Source of the DNA: Bipolaris cookei
Lineage: Eukaryota > Ascomycota > Dothideomycetes > Pleosporales > Pleosporaceae
Length of the DNA: 64,000 bases
Direction: 5' to 3'
Assembly (NCBI GenBank): GCA_002286855.1
Contig: NRSV01000061.1
Location: forward strand, 1 to 64,000
Positions 58,454 through 64,000 of the stretch are shown one piece after another. Both the position numbers and the translations under genes were made by a program. The first letter of the stretch is position 1, and each line of letters opens with the position of its first letter. The notes beneath the pieces are model-generated. The model saw nothing but the letters and a program-made list of their open reading frames with translations, ran no database searches and was not told the origin of the DNA.

Positions 58454-59782
58454 CTATGACTTCACCTTCTCCGAATGTTCTTCAAGGATGAACCTCCACA
58501 TGACTTCCGCAGCTGTCTTCGCACCGTCCATCGAGTTCAACTTGTCCGCCAGAGCCCTAGCTTTGTTGCCGTAGGACGGGTTGTTCAGGACTGAAAGTAC
58601 TGTAGCGCGGATGTTCTTCGCCTTCCACAGGTGTTTCTGTACGCGGATACCAGCCCCAGCATTCATTGCGTTGTCCAGGTTCGTCTGCTGCTCGACCTGT
58701 AGCGCAACTCCTACAAGAGGCTTTCCCGCCGCCAAAGCGCATTGGACGGTTCCTTGTCCTCCATGCGTAACGATGAGATCAGCAAGTGCGTTGGCAGCAG
58801 GTGCTGGGATGAATCGGTCAGTCACCAACAGGCGTGGATCCCCATTAGCGATTTCGTTCGCCTTGTTGATGTCGCAGATTGATTTTGAAGCCAGGACAAC
58901 CGCATTCCAGTCATCATCAGGGTTCATGTTAAGAGCCTTGATTGCCTCGAACAAAAACTCCTCTGTCCCAGAACTGCCCATAGTAACCAGAATGGATGGG
59001 CCGGGCCCCTTTGTTAGATGAGTTGCGATATCGTCATCTAACTTGGAGTCATTTCGCGCATACAGTGGGCCCGTAAGAACAATGTTCTTGGGTATGCGAT
59101 GGAGGTACTCTTGGTGGAAAATTGGATGATCATTGACCAGGTTGAGATCTGCCATGTTCATATCAAAGAGCGAGATGGGCCCTGAGATGGGCCAGCCAGC
59201 GGCGGCGGCTGCTGCGCCCAAGCGCTTCTGCTGGAATATGGGAGCCTTTGTCATCAAGCCGCTTCCCCACCATGCTATACGTTGGCGGACTGGTCGAGGA
59301 AGGCGGGTGAATAGTGGCATCATATCAGGAAGATCCCTGATCAGACCATGACAGAATGCTCCAGGGTGCAGAGGGACTGGTAGAAAGTTGATGGTGCGGA
59401 TCCCGAGGAGTCGTGCAGCGATGGAAGCTGGAGCCCACATGCCATGGAACACAATGTCGGGCTTCAGTTCTTTGAAAGCAGCAAGCTGACCATCAATGAA
59501 GGACTTGGCAATCTCCTCCGAGCCGAAGAACTCTGGCCAGTCCCAGCCAAGGTCGTGTGCTACCGAAATGCCTTTTACGCGCGGCTGAGCAGGAACGATG
59601 TTAAAACCGGCATCTGTAATCTGATACTCAAATCGGGCACCACATGACAAAAAGTCGATCTTAAGGTCGACATCAGGGGGACACATGTCTCGCAATGCGA
59701 TGGCCATGGCAATTGCGCGTGTTGTGTCTCCAGCATCTTGCCATGCGACACTCAACACAATATGAACAGATCGAGATGCCAT
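58454..59782 (-). CDS. UDP-glycosyltransferase-like enzyme (GT1/MGT type)
   Basis: Intronless, 442 aa from the ATG at 59782. N-terminal domain: HIVLSVAWQDAGDTTRAIAMA and DIVFHGMWAPASIAARLLGI. Sugar-nucleotide domain: SILVTMGSSGTEEFLFEAI, LVTDRFIPAPAANALADLIV, then the donor signature THGGQGTVQCALAAGKPLVGV and the EQQTNLDNAMNAGAGI segment. The HGGQGT motif and Q-rich end are those of bacterial macrolide-type glycosyltransferases and a subset of fungal ones, not of fungal sterol glucosyltransferases, which carry PH/GRAM domains. It may glycosylate a secondary metabolite or xenobiotic. Next to it on the same strand is a DHA2 drug-efflux pump. Lack of introns and bacterial-like motifs hint at horizontal origin, untested. 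Confidence 0.85.
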   Translation of the reverse strand: MASRSVHIVLSVAWQDAGDTTRAIAMAIALRDMCPPDVDLKIDFLSCGARFEYQITDAGFNIVPAQPRVKGISVAHDLGWDWPEFFGSEEIAKSFIDGQLAAFKELKPDIVFHGMWAPASIAARLLGIRTINFLPVPLHPGAFCHGLIRDLPDMMPLFTRLPRPVRQRIAWWGSGLMTKAPIFQQKRLGAAAAAAGWPISGPISLFDMNMADLNLVNDHPIFHQEYLHRIPKNIVLTGPLYARNDSKLDDDIATHLTKGPGPSILVTMGSSGTEEFLFEAIKALNMNPDDDWNAVVLASKSICDINKANEIANGDPRLLVTDRFIPAPAANALADLIVTHGGQGTVQCALAAGKPLVGVALQVEQQTNLDNAMNAGAGIRVQKHLWKAKNIRATVLSVLNNPSYGNKARALADKLNSMDGAKTAAEVMWRFILEEHSEKVKS

Positions 59783-61117
59783 GGTGCCAAGCACGTGTAA
59801 AATCGCTACAAATGATACAAGAGGGAGGAATAAGGGGATGAAATGTTCGAAAGTCCAGCTTGATCAACAAGAGTTACCTCGAGGGAGTCCTTATACCGAG
59901 ACTCGAGGTGCCTGTGCACACTCATGTTCGCTTTTCCCCACGCACCGTGGATCATACTCGTCTCTCCTCTATAATCTCCGACGCAGTAGGTCAACGCAGT
60001 AGCTGTTGACGTGGGAAAAAGTGGCACAATCACGGCTCCCTTTTGCGAGGCCGAGCTGATCAGTACCGCTTTGACATGCCAATCGGGCCCCTGCACCCTT
60101 GACAGTCAGCTTGTAGTCTCACCGGGTCCAACTCTATTGTTACCTCGATGACCGCAGCCACACTGGGGAGTTACTGAGACACCTGCGGGGAACCGTGATT
60201 GCAATATGGAAGTCTTGCTCCCTTTGGGCCTTTGGCTGGACCTTATTTCTAGCGCGCTCCAGGCAACCCATATGGTTGAAGCGCAACAGCCGCGACCGCC
60301 TTCAGATTCGCAGGTCAGGTGTAGCGAGTCGGAGCCTCGGCCAGCGATGTCTATTTGCGGCAGGCGTCCCATGCCGGAGATCTCGTTCTGTGCTGCAGGC
60401 AGCAAATGAACAGTGCAGGTTACTTTTCTTGTTACGCTGTAATGATCCTCGTGAAGAGCCTCGAGGCTTGATGTAGGCCAATCATACGCTTGGACTATGA
60501 AAACGATCCAGCACCGCGGGCTCCGGTCTCCAATTAGATTGGCGAACTTTATTTCGGGGCCGTGACAATAGCCACATCGCACACCAACATGGCGTCGTCG
60601 AATACGAAAAGTCGCTTACTCAGAGTTGACAGCGCAGCATGCATCACTCGCTCATACAGTTTGTTGTTGTTTAAGAACGACACGGTGTCGTTGGCGTTAA
60701 TCTGCGTGCAGATTTATCAAGCTTTGCCAAAGCTAGGCCTTGCTTGTTTCATTGCATCAAGCAGACGTGGCGCACTCAACTGCATATCTTGGTTCTTGCG
60801 CTGACTGATCTACAGGTTCAACCGATTGTGAGCTCGGGTGGGATGCCGGAGTACTGGTGGAGTTGCAGCGCAGCGTCCATTGCTGCATAGTGACATGTGT
60901 GTATCTTGGCTCGGCTTACGAAGAGCGAAAAGATATTGTTGCAAGATCCGATATCACGTGAGATGACCACATTTGTAGTTCTCGTACTATAATTATTGGG
61001 AAACGTGTGATGCGATCCGGCATTTGCCGTATACGCGTGGAAATATATTGAAAAACCTAATCTACTTCGGGATATCTAACTGAAGTTGGTATATTACACA
61101 TTAAACCGTCCATTACT
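59783..61117. other. Intergenic region, nothing recognised
   Basis: 1.3 kb between the glycosyltransferase start and the 3' end of the efflux pump gene. A 158-codon minus-strand ORF at 60106-60582 and its + strand mirror lack any resemblance and have no splice partners. The rest is AT-rich. Confidence 0.55.
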
Positions 61118-63586
61118 CTATTTAGGCGCGTTCAATTCACCCCGGAGATCAGGGTTGACTTTGGCAGTCAAGTATGAGGAGAAATGGCCACTGGCTCGGA
61201 ATGTCTTTCTCCACGATGAAGCCGGTGGAGCAAGGGGAGCATCATCTGCTCCTTGAGTGGCGACCGGATTCTTCAAGATACCACGAGGTGGCTGCGCTTG
61301 TGAATCTTGCTTTTCCACGTCTCTATTTGGTGCAGACTTGTGTGGCGGCTCTTGCTTATTTTTGACGCTGCGCCATTCCATACCTAGAGCCGCTGGCAAG
61401 GCAAAGCAAGCAATGATAAGCGCTGCGAAAAAAGTTCCCTTTGTGAGGGCGATATTGTAGGCTTCCAGCACTTTCACTTTGATGTCGTCTGGTACATTCT
61501 TGGTCAGTTCTGTTGCTCCAGCACCAAGTACGCGTTGGGGTTCAAGGCCACCAATTTCCCTCAGGCCATCTGTGAACTTGCTGATGTACAAATTTTGACC
61601 GACTGCTGTAAAGACAGCTCCACCCAATGTCTGGCACAGTGAAAGGATGGCTGTTCCGGTTGGCACATCTTGCTTCCGCAAAACGGTTTGGACGGCGATG
61701 TTGGGATGCTGCATGGTACTTCCAACTCCAAAGCCCACGAGGATCTGGTAGCCAATCCACATGCCGCTACTGGTGTTCACATTCCATGTCGTGATAAGGC
61801 CAACTCCAAGGGCCATGAGGACAGACCCAAAGATCATGAATGGAGTGTAATAACCAAAACGCTGTACCAGCCCACCTGACAGGATTGAGCCTACCACGAC
61901 CGAAAGGACAAGTGGGATGGTGTTGATGCCAGACTGCATTGCTGACACGCCCTTGATGGCTTGGAACCAGAGAGGGATGTAAATCGAGACCGTAAGCATG
62001 GTTGCTCCGACGCAGAACTGAGACGCACCACCACAGGCGACGCTCTGTTGAAGAATGATGTGTGCCGGAATGGTAGCCGTAGTGTGGCGAGTAACATATT
62101 GCCATACTGTGAAAGCGACAAGGAGCACACCAAAGACGACGAGAAGAGCAATGATCCTTGGCGACGACCACGAGTATTCAGCGGCACCCCATTCCAATGC
62201 GAGAAGCAGACAGGTGATTGATGGCAGAAAGAGCAGGGTACCAAGCGGGTCCAACTGTCGTACAATTTCTCCCCAACCCTTCAGCTTCGTCTTTTGCTCA
62301 TCCAACTTGAGCATAAAAAATACAACCAAAATCGTAACGCCTCCGAGCGGCAGGTTGATCCAAAAGCACCATCTCCACGATGCCGAACTCTGGGTGAACG
62401 CTCCACCGAGCAAGGGCCCAGCCACGGACGCAACGCCAAAGCACGCGCCAAAAAGACCTTGGAGCATCGGCCGCTTCTCGAGCGGAACAGTGTTGAGCAT
62501 GATAAGAATTGCGCCCGTGAAAATGCCACTGCTTCCCAGGCCCGCAATAGCGCGCCCAACAATCAGCATCGTGCTGCTCGTCGCAGCGCCGCAAATGACG
62601 CTGCCAATCTCAAACAAGAAAATGCCAGATAGAAAAACCGCTTTTGTCGAAAAGAAGGTGTAGACTCGTCCATAGAGCAAGATGAAACCGGCGGCCGTAA
62701 GCATGTACGAACTGCCGTACCAGCCGATATCGTCTATGCTCTTGAAGTCATTTGTGATGGCGGGAATGGCGGGTCCAATGATAGTTCTGTCGAGGGCGAC
62801 AAGGAAAATAGCAATATACAAAGAAAACATAATAATAGCCGTTTTGGCTTTTGAAGGATAGGCAGGCGCGGGCGGGGTGGTGCCTGCCATGTCGCTCTCA
62901 AAAGTCGACCTCAAGTTGTCTGGTGTGTCGTCCATTGGATATCGAATGTTGCTCTTCGTACTCCGTCGCTTGTCGCGGGGATAGATACCAGACTCGTCCG
63001 GGTCGTCGTCGAATTTGACGCTGTTTGGTCGGGAGTAGCTTGAGCGTCCGGACGGATGGTGGGAGTCTAGTATGACGGGTACGTAGTAGCCTTCGCCAGA
63101 CTGAGGTGACAAAGGAGAGGATGGTAGAGGCGACGCTGGGGGTTTGGGGGTTTTTGGCATCTCGTCTCTTAGTCCCATTCCGTTTGCTAATATTCCTTCT
63201 AGTGCCAACAATGTGCTTTCGCGTAGATAGGGTCGGATCTCGCGGAGATCCTCGCGTAAGTTCGAAGGCGTGTATGATGTGGCGGTACCACGCGTCCGTG
63301 GGCGCGATCGTCTACTAAAAGGCCGGTCGGAACAATCTCGCTCTGTCAATTCTGAATATCTTGGTCCCCACTCGTGGGCTTGAATATGTGCTCTTGCAAA
63401 AGCCGTCTCACAGTTGTCGGAGAGATCGGCGATTAGACTTGCGATTAAATTCCGTTCATCGAGCGACATGACGCGTGACGATGCTGCATCCGTGAACGTA
63501 AACTCGCTTGATGTCCGGGCTGATACGGGGGCTGCCGAGCCAGGCCCCCTACGGAACAGCGGTACAATTGGTGGAAGCGCCGCCAT
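61118..63586 (-). CDS. DHA2-family MFS drug/toxin efflux pump with long N-terminal extension
   Basis: Intronless, 822 aa, plasma-membrane H+ antiporter of the 14-helix type. About 235 residues of cytosolic, Ser/Pro/Arg-rich sequence precede helix 1, against 50-100 usual. The extension has a possible helix (SLDERNLIASLIADLSDN), then RPYLRESTLLALEGILANGMG and charged KDKRRSTKS-like patches. The transporter part has motif D1 (LDRTIIGPAIPAITNDF), motif A (LLYGRVYTFFSTKAVF), motif C (GPLLGGAFTQSSASWRWCFWINLP) and 14 hydrophobic segments. The C-terminal tail (about 80 residues) ends SSYLTAKVNPDLRGELNAPK. Substrates are unknown; relatives export toxins and fungicides. Confidence 0.9.
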   Translation of the reverse strand: MAALPPIVPLFRRGPGSAAPVSARTSSEFTFTDAASSRVMSLDERNLIASLIADLSDNCETAFARAHIQAHEWGPRYSELTERDCSDRPFSRRSRPRTRGTATSYTPSNLREDLREIRPYLRESTLLALEGILANGMGLRDEMPKTPKPPASPLPSSPLSPQSGEGYYVPVILDSHHPSGRSSYSRPNSVKFDDDPDESGIYPRDKRRSTKSNIRYPMDDTPDNLRSTFESDMAGTTPPAPAYPSKAKTAIIMFSLYIAIFLVALDRTIIGPAIPAITNDFKSIDDIGWYGSSYMLTAAGFILLYGRVYTFFSTKAVFLSGIFLFEIGSVICGAATSSTMLIVGRAIAGLGSSGIFTGAILIMLNTVPLEKRPMLQGLFGACFGVASVAGPLLGGAFTQSSASWRWCFWINLPLGGVTILVVFFMLKLDEQKTKLKGWGEIVRQLDPLGTLLFLPSITCLLLALEWGAAEYSWSSPRIIALLVVFGVLLVAFTVWQYVTRHTTATIPAHIILQQSVACGGASQFCVGATMLTVSIYIPLWFQAIKGVSAMQSGINTIPLVLSVVVGSILSGGLVQRFGYYTPFMIFGSVLMALGVGLITTWNVNTSSGMWIGYQILVGFGVGSTMQHPNIAVQTVLRKQDVPTGTAILSLCQTLGGAVFTAVGQNLYISKFTDGLREIGGLEPQRVLGAGATELTKNVPDDIKVKVLEAYNIALTKGTFFAALIIACFALPAALGMEWRSVKNKQEPPHKSAPNRDVEKQDSQAQPPRGILKNPVATQGADDAPLAPPASSWRKTFRASGHFSSYLTAKVNPDLRGELNAPK

Positions 63587-64000
63587 TTGCCAGTGTCGAT
63601 ATTGATTCTTTCTTATCGGTTCTCGGTCAATGGGTGGGGGGTGGATGCGTTGGATGTGGCTGGCGCCGAAGCTCCGTGGATGCGGACCTCAGCTGTGGGC
63701 AACGCGTGCGTGTGCCTTGGGCGTACGTCTTGATATATGGACCAAGATTTGGATTCTATCAAGTCTTAAGGGATGAAGCACAGGAATGTGAGCATTCAAG
63801 TTTCATGGCATTGTGAAACTGAAATAAGAAGCAGGCGCACACTCCCGTCATCGTCCATGTTCCAAACCCCAAGGATGATTTCTGAGTCCGCAGCACACGA
63901 GGTGTACAAGGCGGAGGGCAGTAAGACGGCGAGTGTCACCGACGAATGCGATCATTCTCTCCTACACCACTCAGATCAGCCAAAAGCATCGGCATGCCGG
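63587..64000. other. Upstream flank of the efflux pump gene
   Basis: 0.41 kb to the window edge. A 102-codon + strand ORF overlaps the start of the pump gene and looks like its shadow. The pump promoter should lie here; no clear TATA box was seen. Confidence 0.5.

Noticed and set aside
60106..60582. 158-codon minus ORF between the glycosyltransferase and the pump
   Set aside because: Mirror ORFs on the other strand, no motif, no conserved-looking core.

Overview
The window is nuclear DNA from a filamentous ascomycete. Almost every gene is split by short GT-AG introns (mostly 45-100 bp), is spaced like a compact fungal genome, and belongs to fungal families such as Med5, Kex1, Igo1, Sfm1, a LaeA-like methyltransferase and a Fot1/pogo transposon remnant. 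Pezizomycotina is clear. Pleosporales (Dothideomycetes) is my best guess, from protein flavour only. Exon joins below were worked out by hand from splice signals, reading phase and family resemblance; most close exactly in frame.

Layout. 0-6 kb: tail of an unknown gene, a LaeA-like methyltransferase, NADP-glutamate dehydrogenase and an aldo-keto reductase. 6-13 kb: a conserved fungal protein and Mediator subunit 5. 13.5-14.3 kb: an 811-bp pogo-type element with 18-bp terminal inverted repeats and a broken transposase. 14.5-18.6 kb: a short-chain dehydrogenase (SDR), mitochondrial malonyl-CoA:ACP transacylase and an F-box protein. 18.9-28.1 kb: a sugar-use stretch with a feruloyl-esterase/tannase family gene, an SDR, an MFS sugar transporter and a secreted GH27 alpha-galactosidase. 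28.4-34.1 kb: a P-loop kinase, ER glucosidase I (GH63) and a dead gene with three in-frame stops. 35-49.7 kb: mostly housekeeping (Igo1/endosulfine, Sfm1, Kex1, a YCII protein, an IFI6-like small protein, RNR1, mitochondrial bL17, a Dabb protein, DUF1761). 50-57 kb: MLH3, a low-complexity protein and a DUF7923-like protein. 58-63.6 kb: a bacterial-looking glycosyltransferase next to a DHA2 efflux pump with a long N-terminal extension.

The most notable signal is that three genes between 18.9 and 34.1 kb carry in-frame stop codons while keeping an otherwise perfect frame. Two of them are TGA where the family has Trp. Mediator subunit 5 also has a 36-nt apparent intron whose phases do not join. 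These could be C-to-T type decay, assembly error, or strain-specific loss of function. No CRISPR array, rRNA or convincing tRNA was seen, and I did not find a clear new multi-gene system; the glycosyltransferase-efflux pair and the partly broken sugar locus are the best candidates for functional follow-up.
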